Translations under genes and position numbers: made by a program
Notes under the pieces: model-generated
Database searches by the model: none
What the model was told of the DNA's origin: nothing
The model's input: only the letters and a program-made list of their open reading frames with translations
Shown: positions 24,233-32,973 of the stretch, one piece after another
How positions within the stretch are numbered: the stretch's first letter is position 1
Layout: each line of letters opens with the position of its first letter
From: Terriglobales bacterium
GTDB lineage: Bacteria > Acidobacteriota > Terriglobia > Bryobacterales > Bryobacteraceae
Assembly: GCA_027485675.1 (NCBI GenBank)
Contig: JAIXQP010000006.1
Coordinates: forward strand, 1-64,000
Length of the DNA: 64,000 bases
Direction: 5' to 3'

Positions 24233-25582
24233 GTGTTGAAAGTTCTTGTCCGAGTTTTCGTTGTTCTGATGGCCGCAACGCCCCTTCTGGCCCAGGAGGC
24301 GGCGGAGAGCAACAGCTCGTCGTCCTATGATGGCCCGAACGTGATGGGCCGAGGGGATATGCGGATCGGCTTGCTTGGGGCTGATTCGGTTCCAATCCGG
24401 TTTTCGTTTAACGTTGGTGGGACGTATGACACACTGCTGGGGGCGTTCCGCACCGATGAAAACGGCAACCTCGCACCCGGGGCCGGGTCCTACGGGGTGC
24501 AGGGTGGATTTGATGTTTCCGGGCAGAAGCGATTCCGCCGGGCGATTCTGGGAATCTCGTATAACGGCAACTACAACTACTTTCCGGGGCTCGATGGCTT
24601 TAACGGCCTGAACCAGGCCCTGAACCTGGGCTACTCTCGCCGTCTCGGCCGGCGGTTGGAGATGAACTGGATCAACACGGCGAGTTTGACCAACCGTCTG
24701 CTGGGCAATCCATTGAACCAGCAGGCTTTGGGTGCGGACCTGGCGTCGGCCCCGGTGAATGAGCTTTTCGATAATCGGATTTTCTTTCTCCAGTCGCAGA
24801 TGACGTTGTCCTACCGGTTGAGCTCCCGGTGGCAACTCGTGGGCGGCGGGAATGGCGGCGTGGTTCGGCGCCAAGCGTCATCGCTTGCTGGGGTAAACGT
24901 TTATGGGGGCACCGCCGGAATCATGTACCGCTGGAGTCGGAACACCACCATCGGCATCAACTACGACTTTTCCCACTTCAACTTTGGACGATCGTTCGGA
25001 GAATCGAACATTCACGGCTCGACGGTCAATTTCGCCCGTCGAATCGGGCGGGATTGGCAGGTGAACGCTTCGGTGGGTGGACAGTCCATTTATACGGTGG
25101 GCGCGCGGCGCGTTGCGTTGGATCCGGTGATTGCGGCCCTGCTCGGCAGCACCGAGGGTGTGGAAGCTTTTTCGTCGAGGCGATGGGTCACCAGCTACGG
25201 CGCCGGCGTGGAACGCCGCATCCGACGCAGTTCGTTCACCGCCCAGGCGAGCCGGAGTGTTGTACCGGGCAACGGGCTATTGCTCACCTCCGTCATCGAC
25301 CTGATTTCTTTCGGGATGACCTACACCGCCACGCGGGATTGGAGCTTGAACGCCGGAGCCAGCCGGAGTTCCATGACCGATGTCTCCGGGTCCAATCTGG
25401 GCCGTTTTGACGTTTCGCAGGTGCAGGCGGGGGTCAACCGGACCCTGAACCGCGAACTTGGCATGTTTGGCACGGTAGAGTATCGAACCTTCGCGCTCGG
25501 CATCTCCTCCTTTGACCGGAGTGGCTTTCGATTCACGGTTGGACTCACGTACACGCCAACCTCCCTGCCGTTTGGCCGATAG
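24233..25582 (+). CDS. Outer-membrane beta-barrel protein of unknown function
   Basis: The 449-residue product starts with a signal peptide (1-20). The mature part is a series of amphipathic strands rich in Tyr, Phe, Ser, Asn and Arg (for example LGISYNGNYNYF, TTIGINYDFSHFNF and FGTVEYRTFALGI), ending near FTVGLTYTP, as in outer-membrane barrels. It resembles the porin-like proteins often found beside polysaccharide export genes, but no such neighbour is present. GTG start at 24233, preceded by AGGGAG. A response regulator gene follows after 16 bases. Confidence 0.65.
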   Translation: MLKVLVRVFVVLMAATPLLAQEAAESNSSSSYDGPNVMGRGDMRIGLLGADSVPIRFSFNVGGTYDTLLGAFRTDENGNLAPGAGSYGVQGGFDVSGQKRFRRAILGISYNGNYNYFPGLDGFNGLNQALNLGYSRRLGRRLEMNWINTASLTNRLLGNPLNQQALGADLASAPVNELFDNRIFFLQSQMTLSYRLSSRWQLVGGGNGGVVRRQASSLAGVNVYGGTAGIMYRWSRNTTIGINYDFSHFNFGRSFGESNIHGSTVNFARRIGRDWQVNASVGGQSIYTVGARRVALDPVIAALLGSTEGVEAFSSRRWVTSYGAGVERRIRRSSFTAQASRSVVPGNGLLLTSVIDLISFGMTYTATRDWSLNAGASRSSMTDVSGSNLGRFDVSQVQAGVNRTLNRELGMFGTVEYRTFALGISSFDRSGFRFTVGLTYTPTSLPFGR

Positions 25583-25598
25583 GGTCGATCAAACCGTT

Positions 25599-25976
25599 AT
25601 GGGGGAATCGAGCGGACCACGCCGGGTTCTGGTGGTTGATGACGACCCGATGCTCGGCCGGTTGTTGTTGCGTTACCTCTCCCGGGCCGGGGTACCGGCT
25701 GACCTTGCCCTTTCCGCAACCGAGGCTCGGACCGTGTTTCTCGCAGGCGTCTACTCGCACGCGGTCGTCGACCTGACTCTGCCGGATGGCTCCGGAGCGG
25801 ATTGGCTGGCTGCTGCGCTTCTAGAGGACATGAATCTGTTCGGGATTCTCTCGAGCGGCTATCCGGTATCGACCGAATTCCTGCCTCCTGAGCTGCGATT
25901 GCGAGCCACGACCCTGCAGAAGCCGTTTTCTCCGCCCGATCTCCTGCGCGCGCTTGGCCACGCAGAAACGGACTAG
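25599..25976 (+). CDS. Single-domain response regulator
   Basis: The 125-residue protein is a lone receiver domain: acidic pair at 14-15 (VVDDDP), phosphoacceptor Asp58 (AVVDLTLPDG), a Ser at SSGYP, and the conserved Lys108 (LQKPFSP). There is no output domain, so it works through protein contacts. The ATG at 25599 is used because the domain starts at once after it. It follows the barrel gene by 16 bases and converges on the nitrilase gene with a 4-base overlap. No histidine kinase is in the window. Confidence 0.85.
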   Translation: MGESSGPRRVLVVDDDPMLGRLLLRYLSRAGVPADLALSATEARTVFLAGVYSHAVVDLTLPDGSGADWLAAALLEDMNLFGILSSGYPVSTEFLPPELRLRATTLQKPFSPPDLLRALGHAETD

Positions 25977-26860
25977 CTCTCCTCGACACCCCGCTGCGCT
26001 TTTCGATTCACGATCAACTGGAACAGATCCGGCCGGCTGTAGTGACCGACGACATCCAAATCAAACTGCGCCTCGCGAATCTTCCCCATCTCCAAGTCCG
26101 CAATTAGCAGACCCTCGCCGTCCCGCTTGGGCCCGGCCAGCACCTTTCCCAAGGGGTCAATGATGACGCTCCCTCCGGAGATCGCCGCCCATTCGCCAGC
26201 CGGCTGCCATTGGCAGGCACTCAGCACGAAGCACCGGCCCTCCATGGCGATATGCCGCATGGTGGGCAGCCACGTCTCCCGGTCGTCTACGGTCGGCGCG
26301 CAGTACAACTCCACGCCCTGGCCGTAGAGCGCGAGCCGCAACTGCGGCATGTAGTTCTCCCAACAGATCGCCGCGCCCATTCGCCCGAGCGGCGTCGCGA
26401 CCACTCCTAACGTGCTGCCATCCCCAAAGCCCCACAGCAGACGTTCCATCGCCGTCGGCATCACTTTCCGACGCTTCCCCGCCACGGTACCGTCGGGCGC
26501 CAGGAAATAGACCGTGCAGTAGAGGGTGCCGCCATCGCGCTCAATCGCTCCGGCCACCAGCCAGATTCCATGCGCGGCCGCGACGGCCGACAACCGTTCG
26601 GTGCCGCTGAGGGCTCCCGCGGCGTACCGGGCAAAGTTCGCTCTGCCTTCTTCGGTCCGCCGTCCCACCGTCACTCCAAAGTCCATTCCTTTCGGGTATC
26701 CGCCCAGGAACGCCTCCGGAAAAACGGCCAGTTCCGCGCCCGCCGCAGCGGCCGCGGCCGCCCAGTGATCGAAGCGTGCCAAGCTGGCTTCGGTATCCCA
26801 AGGCACCGATCCGGCTTGCACGACAGCCACGCGCACCACTGACTTTGTTTCCTGGCCCAT
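25973..26860 (-). CDS. Nitrilase-family carbon-nitrogen hydrolase
   Basis: The 295-residue protein has the full catalytic triad of the superfamily: Glu49 (FPEAFLGGYPKG), Lys132 (RKVMPT) and Cys166 (AICWENYMPQLR). The GGYPKG and CWENYMP contexts are those of true nitrilases (nitrile to acid and ammonia) rather than amidases. No amidase or aldoxime gene is nearby. On its strand a TATCTT box lies 7 bases before the ATG, so the mRNA may be leaderless. Confidence 0.87.
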   Translation of the reverse strand: MGQETKSVVRVAVVQAGSVPWDTEASLARFDHWAAAAAAAGAELAVFPEAFLGGYPKGMDFGVTVGRRTEEGRANFARYAAGALSGTERLSAVAAAHGIWLVAGAIERDGGTLYCTVYFLAPDGTVAGKRRKVMPTAMERLLWGFGDGSTLGVVATPLGRMGAAICWENYMPQLRLALYGQGVELYCAPTVDDRETWLPTMRHIAMEGRCFVLSACQWQPAGEWAAISGGSVIIDPLGKVLAGPKRDGEGLLIADLEMGKIREAQFDLDVVGHYSRPDLFQLIVNRKAQRGVEES

Positions 26861-26867
26861 GCGCTTA

Positions 26868-26877
26868 AAGATACACT
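26868..26877. promoter_or_regulatory. Overlapping divergent -10 boxes between nitrilase and pseudouridine synthase genes
   Basis: The 23-bp gap holds TATCTT on the minus strand (26868-26873), 7 bases before the nitrilase ATG. It also holds TACACT on the plus strand (26872-26877), 6 bases before the pseudouridine synthase TTG. The boxes share two bases, so RNA polymerase can hardly open both at once and the two genes should compete. Confidence 0.45.
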
Positions 26878-26883
26878 AAAGGC

Positions 26884-27639
26884 TTGAAAAGGCCGCTGAA
26901 AACGTTGGAACGGGTGATTTCAAAGGCGGGCCTGGGCTCCCGCACGGAGGCCCGGAGTTGGATCGGAGCAGGCCGCGTGTCGGTCAATCGCCGGGTGATT
27001 CAGGACCCGGACCACTGGGTGGATATGGAGCGGGATAAGGTGCTCTTCGATGGCAAGCCGCTCGTCAAGAAAGAGCCGATTTACCTGATGCTCTACAAGC
27101 CGAAGGGCTACCTGACGACGTATAAGGACCCGGAGAACAGGCCCACCGTGTATGACCTGCTGCGTGATGTCGGCACCTTTGTCGTGCCGGTCGGGCGGCT
27201 CGATCTCGATACGAGCGGCCTCCTGCTGCTCACCAACGACACGCAGTTCGCCGAGCGCATCATGAACCCGGAGTTCCACGTCGCCAAACGCTATCTGGTC
27301 AAGGCGAACCGGTTGCTCACGGACGACGAGTTGGGGCGGCTGCGCGACGGCCTTGAACTCGACGACGGCCCCACGCGGCCGGCCACCGTCAAACGCATCC
27401 GCGACAGCGAAAAGTACACGCACTTTGAGATCACCATCACCGAAGGCCGCAACCGCCAGGTTCGCCGCATGGTCGAAGCCCTGGGCGCTACGGTATTGAA
27501 GCTGGTTCGCGTGGCGATCGGGCCGCTCGGCATCGGCGGCCTCGAAGTGGGTAAGTGGCGGTATCTCGAACCCGCCGAGCGCGACCGGCTCGGCCCTCAG
27601 CGCAACTTGGCCCGCAAGGCTTCGACGCGCTTGACGTAG
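26884..27639 (+). CDS. Pseudouridine synthase of the RsuA/RluB/RluF family
   Basis: The 251-residue protein has an N-terminal S4 RNA-binding domain (about 8-55, ERVISKAGLGSRTEARSWI). The catalytic domain contains GRLDLDTSGLLLLTND with the nucleophilic Asp, and GRNRQVRRMVEALG completes the family signature. It isomerises a uridine in rRNA, most likely in 23S rRNA. TTG start at 26884, supported by the -10 box 6 bases upstream. Its last 43 bases overlap the convergent unknown gene. Confidence 0.88.
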   Translation: MKRPLKTLERVISKAGLGSRTEARSWIGAGRVSVNRRVIQDPDHWVDMERDKVLFDGKPLVKKEPIYLMLYKPKGYLTTYKDPENRPTVYDLLRDVGTFVVPVGRLDLDTSGLLLLTNDTQFAERIMNPEFHVAKRYLVKANRLLTDDELGRLRDGLELDDGPTRPATVKRIRDSEKYTHFEITITEGRNRQVRRMVEALGATVLKLVRVAIGPLGIGGLEVGKWRYLEPAERDRLGPQRNLARKASTRLT

Positions 27640-28727
27640 CTTGATTCAAAGCTGCGCCGCGGAATGGCCAACTTTTTCCGCAGTTCCGGTTCGCGGAGCA
27701 GTTTTTTGCCGCTGCCCGGTAAGCCGTCGGCAGCCCGTTCGAAGCTCTTCGGATGCGCGCTCTGCCATCCCGCCAACGCCCGGAAGTATCCCAACTGGTT
27801 CTCGATCTTCTTGCACCCGCGGAGCAGCGCATCCAGAATCTCCGCCCGGTCCCCGTCCGTCAGCAGCGCACTCCCGCCGATCACGGAGCCCCAATCGTCG
27901 AGGAAGGGCCCCAGGGGTAACAGCAGGGCCGGCGACTGCCGCAGCGCCTTTACGGGCCGCAGAGGATAGTGGCGGTGGCCTTCGGCACTCAAGCAATCGC
28001 GGTACAGGTTGGCGATGTGCTGGAAGATTCCGCCGAAGGGTGTTTTGTTTTCGTGGGCCAGGCGGTGGAAGCGCTGTTTCTGGGCCGAGTGCTTGGCCGC
28101 GCCTTCCCAGTAACCGATCCCCTGATCCAGGTCACCCAGATTGTGGGTGATGGAAACCGTCATCTGCAGCACCTCCATCTCGCGTCCCGGGGTCCGCAGC
28201 GCCTTGCGAAAGGCCTCGGCCTCCCGCTCCAGTTCCGCCTCGATGAGTCCGGTGAAGGGGTCGTGCATGCCCAGTTGCAGGTACCGGCCCAACCCGCCGC
28301 TGGCGACGGAAAACCATTCGCCGTTGTGACCGGAAACGGGCCCGAGTTCGGGGTCCAGGGTGACGCGCGTTGAGATTCCCTCCACGGTCCAATCCCGCAT
28401 CTGGATGGTAAACGCGGCCATTCGCGCGAGCACCTCGGGGTCCCGGGTCTCGTTCCACAGCACGCCGCGAATCTTGCTGTCGACGTCAGTTGGCACAAAG
28501 GTGGCCACGGTTGCCTGATGCGCCGCGCAGCAAAGGGCGAAGTAGTCTTCGAGCGTCTCCACCGACTTCGCGGAGCCCAGCACCCGCAGGTAGCCCACCG
28601 GCGTGCCGCCGAGGGCGATCAGCGGACCGGCCTCGGCCACGCTTCGTTTCAGAAACGGCGCGGTATTTTGAACTTGTTCAAGAATTGTATCCGGGTGGAT
28701 GAACTTCGACCAGACTGGTTCTGCCAT
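27597..28727 (-). CDS. Conserved-looking protein of unknown function downstream of ftsZ
   Basis: The 376-residue product is not recognised. It has no signal peptide or clear membrane helix, is rich in Leu, Ala, Arg and Glu, and seems largely helical. It contains several charged stretches and aromatic-rich segments such as VSGHNGEWFSVASGGLGRY. It begins 18 bases after the ftsZ stop on the same strand and may be the last gene of the dcw transcript. Its 3' end overlaps the pseudouridine synthase gene. Confidence 0.55.
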   Translation of the reverse strand: MAEPVWSKFIHPDTILEQVQNTAPFLKRSVAEAGPLIALGGTPVGYLRVLGSAKSVETLEDYFALCCAAHQATVATFVPTDVDSKIRGVLWNETRDPEVLARMAAFTIQMRDWTVEGISTRVTLDPELGPVSGHNGEWFSVASGGLGRYLQLGMHDPFTGLIEAELEREAEAFRKALRTPGREMEVLQMTVSITHNLGDLDQGIGYWEGAAKHSAQKQRFHRLAHENKTPFGGIFQHIANLYRDCLSAEGHRHYPLRPVKALRQSPALLLPLGPFLDDWGSVIGGSALLTDGDRAEILDALLRGCKKIENQLGYFRALAGWQSAHPKSFERAADGLPGSGKKLLREPELRKKLAIPRRSFESSYVKRVEALRAKLR

Positions 28728-28745
28728 GGAGAAAAAGCGCCCCGT

Positions 28746-29981
28746 TTACCGGAAAAGGCGCCGCTCCCGCCGCAGGAAGGCCGGGGTGTCTACGTCGTCA
28801 AAGGGATCGGCGGGACGCTGCGGGTCTGCCGCAGGCTCTTCCGCCACGGGCTCCACCCACTCCGCCGCCGGCGGTTCGGCTTCGATCTCGGCGGCCACCG
28901 CTGGCGCGCTGATGGGCGGGGGCGGTGACGGCAGTTCGACAAAGGGCAGGGCTGCCGGCTCCGGGGGGGCGGCCGCGGCTGGATGGCGCCGTTGGATCTG
29001 CGGCAGCGTCTGCCGTTCAAACCCGGTAGCGATGACGGTCAGCTTCACCGTCTCGTCCATCGAATCGTCCACCACGACGCCGAAGCTGATCTGGACGTCT
29101 TCGTTGTGCGTCGCCTCCCGCACGAGCGTGCAGGCCTCGCTCACCTCAAGCAGTCCGAGCTCGCTCGACCCGGTGATGTTGATCAGGATCCCCTTGGCGC
29201 CTTCGACGCCGCCCTCTTCGAGCAGCGGCGAGTTGATGGCCTGCTCGGCAGCCGTGATGGCGGCGTTCTCGCCCGTGGCGGTCGCCGTGCCCATCATGGC
29301 GTAGCCCATGCCGGACATGATGGCGCGGATATCCGAGAAGTCCCGGTTGATGATGCCGGGGGTCGTGATGATATCCGCAATGCCTTGCACGGCCTGCCGC
29401 AGGACATCATCCGCCATCTGCAACGCCTGTTGAAAGCTGGTGCCTTTGCCCGCCAACTTCAGCAGCTTGTCATTGGGAATCGAAATCACGGTGTCCACGA
29501 CGCCTGCGATCTCGGCCAGGCCCTGCTCGGCCTGCTTCATCCGGCGGGGACCTTCAAAGCTGAACGGCTTGGTGACGACGGCGACGGTCAAGGCGCCCAG
29601 TTCCCGCGCGAGCGACGCCACGATGGGTGTCGCCCCCGTTCCCGTGCCGCCACCGAGGCCGGAGGGGATGCAGACCATGTCCGCCTCTTCGAGCATGTCG
29701 ATGATGCGGTTGGTATCCTCCATGGCCGACTGCCGGCCCACGTCGGGATTGGCCCCGGCGCCGAGGCCGTTGGTGATCTTGCTGCCAATCGGCAACTTGT
29801 TCGGCACAGGCGAGGCCTGCAGCGCCTGCATGTCGGTGTTCAGGACGTAGAACTCCACGCCCTGCAAACCGGAGTTCATCATGCGCGCCACGGCGTTGCA
29901 GCCACCGCCGCCAACGCCGATCACCTTGATCCGGGTGCCGTGATCGATTTCTTCTTGAATGTGAAATTTAAGCTCTGCCAT
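28746..29981 (-). CDS. ftsZ: Cell division protein FtsZ
   Basis: The 411-residue tubulin homologue has the GTP-binding loop GGGTGTG at 110-116, NTD at 48-50 and the T7 region with NRDFSDI. A Pro/Ala-rich variable linker (about 325-395) leads to a C-terminal tail TPAFLRRERRLFR, the conserved peptide that binds FtsA and other partners. It polymerises at mid-cell to form the Z ring. AGAGGG precedes the ATG. It follows ftsA after 17 bases. Confidence 0.97.
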   Translation of the reverse strand: MAELKFHIQEEIDHGTRIKVIGVGGGGCNAVARMMNSGLQGVEFYVLNTDMQALQASPVPNKLPIGSKITNGLGAGANPDVGRQSAMEDTNRIIDMLEEADMVCIPSGLGGGTGTGATPIVASLARELGALTVAVVTKPFSFEGPRRMKQAEQGLAEIAGVVDTVISIPNDKLLKLAGKGTSFQQALQMADDVLRQAVQGIADIITTPGIINRDFSDIRAIMSGMGYAMMGTATATGENAAITAAEQAINSPLLEEGGVEGAKGILINITGSSELGLLEVSEACTLVREATHNEDVQISFGVVVDDSMDETVKLTVIATGFERQTLPQIQRRHPAAAAPPEPAALPFVELPSPPPPISAPAVAAEIEAEPPAAEWVEPVAEEPAADPQRPADPFDDVDTPAFLRRERRLFR

Positions 29982-29998
29982 GGCGAGTCCCTCTGCGT

Positions 29999-31201
29999 TT
30001 AGCGCATCAATAAGTTAAGAAAAGGGGGGGGCGGTTTGCGGCCGCCGCGATCTTGTTTCAATCGGCCCGAGTACATCGCCAGGCCCGCGGCCGTGGTCCA
30101 ACTCGGGTTATTCAACCGGCTCGGCCAATCCAGAATTCCGACCGGCAAGCCGTTCCGCGCGGGGCAATTCAGAACCTGCTCGGCGACATCGCACATGCCG
30201 TTCAAGCGGGCGCCGCCGCCGCACAGCACGACTCCTTCGAGCAGTTTCCGGTCCATGCCCGCTTCGATCACTTTCCGTTGCACATACTCAAACAGAAACT
30301 GCGCACGGGCCTCCAGCATATCGTTCAATTCCCGCCGCGGGGCCTCCCGCGAGGGGCGTCCATCGGCCGAGGGCACTTCGATAAACGTGTTGTCGGCCGT
30401 CAGGCCGAGAATGGCGCAGCCGTATTCGATCTTGAGCCGCTCGGCGTCTTCGTGGGTGACATGGAAACCCGTACTGACATCTCGCGTGAAATGGTCCGCA
30501 TTCACGGGGATACTGGCGGCCTGCACCATCGCTTCGCCATCGTAGATCGCAATGTCGGTGGAATGCATCCCGATGTCAACCACGGCGACGCCCTGCTCCC
30601 GCTCTTCCGGCAGCACGCTGGCGTAGCCGGCCGCCATCGCCTCGAACACGGTCTCTTCGACGGCGAGGTGGGCATGATGAATGGCGCTCACCAGCGCCTG
30701 ATGCTCAATCGCCGAGGTGGTCACCACGTGGACGTTGGCTTCGAGACGCGATCCCCGGTACTCGCGGGGATTCAGAATTCCGGTGCGGCCGTCGAGCGTG
30801 AAGTCCTGCGGCAAGACCTGCAGCAGGATGCGATCATCTTCCAGCCGCACCCGGCAGGCCAGTTCCACGGCGTACCGCATGTCCGACTCGTCAATCTGGC
30901 GCGGCCGCCCCAACTCATAGACACCCCGGGCATTGGCCCCTTTAATGGCGTCGCCGCCCAGTCCCACAACGGCCGCATCGAAAGAGATCTGCGCCTGCCG
31001 CTCGGCCTCCCGCGCCGCCAGCTTCACGGATTCCGACAACAGCGCCCGGTCCGCAATCCGGCCCTTGGCCCAGCCCTTGGCCTCTGCTTCTCCGGAGCCG
31101 AGAAACCGGATTTTGCCATCCTCCACAACGCAGACCGCGCAACGCGTCCACGCGCTTCCGGCGTCCAGCCCCACCGCCAACTTTACCCGGCTACCAGCCA
31201 T
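29999..31201 (-). CDS. ftsA: Cell division protein FtsA (full-length)
   Basis: The 400-residue actin-like protein shows the ATPase phosphate-1 loop (GLDAGSAWTR, 11-20), the SHS2 subdomain 1C at about 80-156, the phosphate-2 loop VVDIGMHSTDI (207-217) and the adenosine motif LCGGGARL. FtsA tethers FtsZ to the membrane through a C-terminal amphipathic helix. Here the end is short (PPPPFLNLLMR), a weak version of such a helix. Its start overlaps the stop of the FtsA-like paralogue by 11 bases. Confidence 0.93.
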   Translation of the reverse strand: MAGSRVKLAVGLDAGSAWTRCAVCVVEDGKIRFLGSGEAEAKGWAKGRIADRALLSESVKLAAREAERQAQISFDAAVVGLGGDAIKGANARGVYELGRPRQIDESDMRYAVELACRVRLEDDRILLQVLPQDFTLDGRTGILNPREYRGSRLEANVHVVTTSAIEHQALVSAIHHAHLAVEETVFEAMAAGYASVLPEEREQGVAVVDIGMHSTDIAIYDGEAMVQAASIPVNADHFTRDVSTGFHVTHEDAERLKIEYGCAILGLTADNTFIEVPSADGRPSREAPRRELNDMLEARAQFLFEYVQRKVIEAGMDRKLLEGVVLCGGGARLNGMCDVAEQVLNCPARNGLPVGILDWPSRLNNPSWTTAAGLAMYSGRLKQDRGGRKPPPPFLNLLMR

Positions 31202-32057
31202 GCGCGATCCCTCCGTGCAGCGCTAAGCCCGCCGCCACTGCCCAACTCGGCGCCGAAAGCTCCAGCGGCCATTCGGCAACCCCCACCACCTGCCCCAACC
31301 GGACCGGACACTGCAGCAGTTCCTCGGCGTAGTCGCACAGTCCGGGCAGGCAGGCGCCGCCCCCCGTCAGGATCAATCCTCCCGGGGGCGGCAACTGACC
31401 GGCGAGTTCTTCAATCTGGAACTCCAGCATGTGCAGATATTGTCCGGCCCGGGCCTCCAGAATCTCTTGCAGCGGCGTGGCCTTTTCCTCCAGCGAGGAC
31501 CGGGCGATGCTGCCGACGGTCACTTTCCGATGTTCGGCTTCGGCGAAGGGAAGGTCAAACAGGGACGCGATGTCCTGGGTGAACTCCCGGGCTCCCATCG
31601 GCACACTCACCGTGCGGATGCCGCCGGTCAAGTCGCTGTAGGCCAACTCCGTCGATTCCACGCCGATGGCCGCGGCGGTAATGCCGCCCTGGCGCATCAG
31701 ATCCGACGTTGTCGCCAGCAGCGCCGCTTCGCCCTCCACCACGTAATCGGCCACCCGGAGCCCGCTCCGTTCGAGCGACGCGTTGAGGGCCTCCATCTGG
31801 TTAAACGAGTCGGCATAACCCGCGGTGACGGTGTCGATCTCGGCTCCGGCCCGGATCCCCGCGGCCATGGCGGCGGCCGATACGGAGCCGGCTACCGCAT
31901 CCACGTTCCGAATCCGCCCCTGCTCCCAGCCATCCGACGGGACGATGCTCGCGCTCCGCAGACGGGGACGCCCATTGACCCACTCAATCAAGACACAGCG
32001 GGTGTACGCCGTCCCTGCGTCGAGTCCCGCGCGAATCAGCGGGGCGCTAGGCTCCAT
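31191..32057 (-). CDS. Shortened FtsA-like paralogue lacking subdomain 1C
   Basis: This 288-residue protein aligns with the adjacent FtsA at both ends: GLDAGTAYTR (11-20) and the adenosine motif LTGGGACLPGL. The stretch matching FtsA residues about 80-156, the SHS2 subdomain 1C, is missing: TVTAGYAD follows directly at 76-83. In the second phosphate loop the FtsA Asp209 is Ala130 (AAAIGVEST), and there is no amphipathic C-terminal helix. It could be a regulator or partner of FtsA rather than an ATPase. Start at ATG 32057, overlapping ftsQ by 11 bases. PilM-like proteins are a distant alternative, but position and similarity favour FtsA. Confidence 0.75.
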   Translation of the reverse strand: MEPSAPLIRAGLDAGTAYTRCVLIEWVNGRPRLRSASIVPSDGWEQGRIRNVDAVAGSVSAAAMAAGIRAGAEIDTVTAGYADSFNQMEALNASLERSGLRVADYVVEGEAALLATTSDLMRQGGITAAAIGVESTELAYSDLTGGIRTVSVPMGAREFTQDIASLFDLPFAEAEHRKVTVGSIARSSLEEKATPLQEILEARAGQYLHMLEFQIEELAGQLPPPGGLILTGGGACLPGLCDYAEELLQCPVRLGQVVGVAEWPLELSAPSWAVAAGLALHGGIAHGW

Positions 32058-32958
32058 TGGGCCCCTCGGGTGACATGATCCGTTCCGCCTTGCCCCCATC
32101 CTGCGGCACCGAGAGGATGTTGCCTTCAATGCGCAGATCAAAAACGTTGGACTCTGGCGCGCGCTTCTGAATTTCGGGGTAGCTCAACCGGAACTTCTCA
32201 AGACGCCGCCGAAATTGCCGGTCGCCAATGTAGAGCATTACCACACGCCCGCTTTCGTCCTGCATCACCTTTAGGTTACCCGGATCGGAGGCATCGACTT
32301 CGGAAATCTTCTCGGCGAGCGGGCCGGCCTCCTGCAGCAGTTTGGCGAACCGGTGGACGCGCAGCTTCCGTTCCTCCTCGTTCTGCTCCAATCCCACGCC
32401 CCGCAGGACAGGAAGTTGAAACTCGCCGGGCTGTTGGAGGCGGAGAATGTTTCCGTCCCCATCAATCAGAGCCGGTTCGCCAACCTGCTCCGGCCCCGGG
32501 ATCTGCACCCAGGCCACGGGCTCGCGCTCCTTAACCTCTACGCGGATCTGGTTCGGCCAGACGCGCGTCACCGACGCTTCGGCAATCCAGGGGTTGCCCA
32601 GCAGTTGCAGGCGCCGTTCCCGGATCGGCAGCATGTAGAGGCTGCGTCCGTAGTCGGACCGGAACACCGCGGTCACCTGCGCCCGGGCGGCATTCTTCAA
32701 GCCGCGGATTTCGAGCGCGGGGCTCTCTTCGCCGAGGTCCGGCGGGGCCGCCACCAGGAACTGCGCATCCCGCAACACGAAACGCTGCAGCTCCTGCCAG
32801 GCAAAGAGCAGGCCGACTACGGCCACCGAGAACAGAGTGGCCCAGACCAGGCCGCTCCAGACGGTGCGAAAGCGAGCCTTCCGCGCCGCGTCCTCTTTCC
32901 GCTCTCCCTCTTTCTGCGGCGCCCGGTCCGCGGCGGTGCTGTTCTGCTTGCGTGCCAT
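32047..32958 (-). CDS. ftsQ: Cell division protein FtsQ
   Basis: The 303-residue protein has a basic cytoplasmic tail (1-33), one transmembrane helix (about 34-55) and a periplasmic POTRA domain (ALEIRGLKNAARAQVTAVF to about 145) followed by the FtsQ beta domain. It connects early and late divisome proteins. It lies between murC and the FtsA-like genes. murB and ddl, often found just before ftsQ, are not present. Confidence 0.9.
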   Translation of the reverse strand: MARKQNSTAADRAPQKEGERKEDAARKARFRTVWSGLVWATLFSVAVVGLLFAWQELQRFVLRDAQFLVAAPPDLGEESPALEIRGLKNAARAQVTAVFRSDYGRSLYMLPIRERRLQLLGNPWIAEASVTRVWPNQIRVEVKEREPVAWVQIPGPEQVGEPALIDGDGNILRLQQPGEFQLPVLRGVGLEQNEEERKLRVHRFAKLLQEAGPLAEKISEVDASDPGNLKVMQDESGRVVMLYIGDRQFRRRLEKFRLSYPEIQKRAPESNVFDLRIEGNILSVPQDGGKAERIMSPEGPNGA

Positions 32959-32973
32959 TCTCTCGGACTCCTC

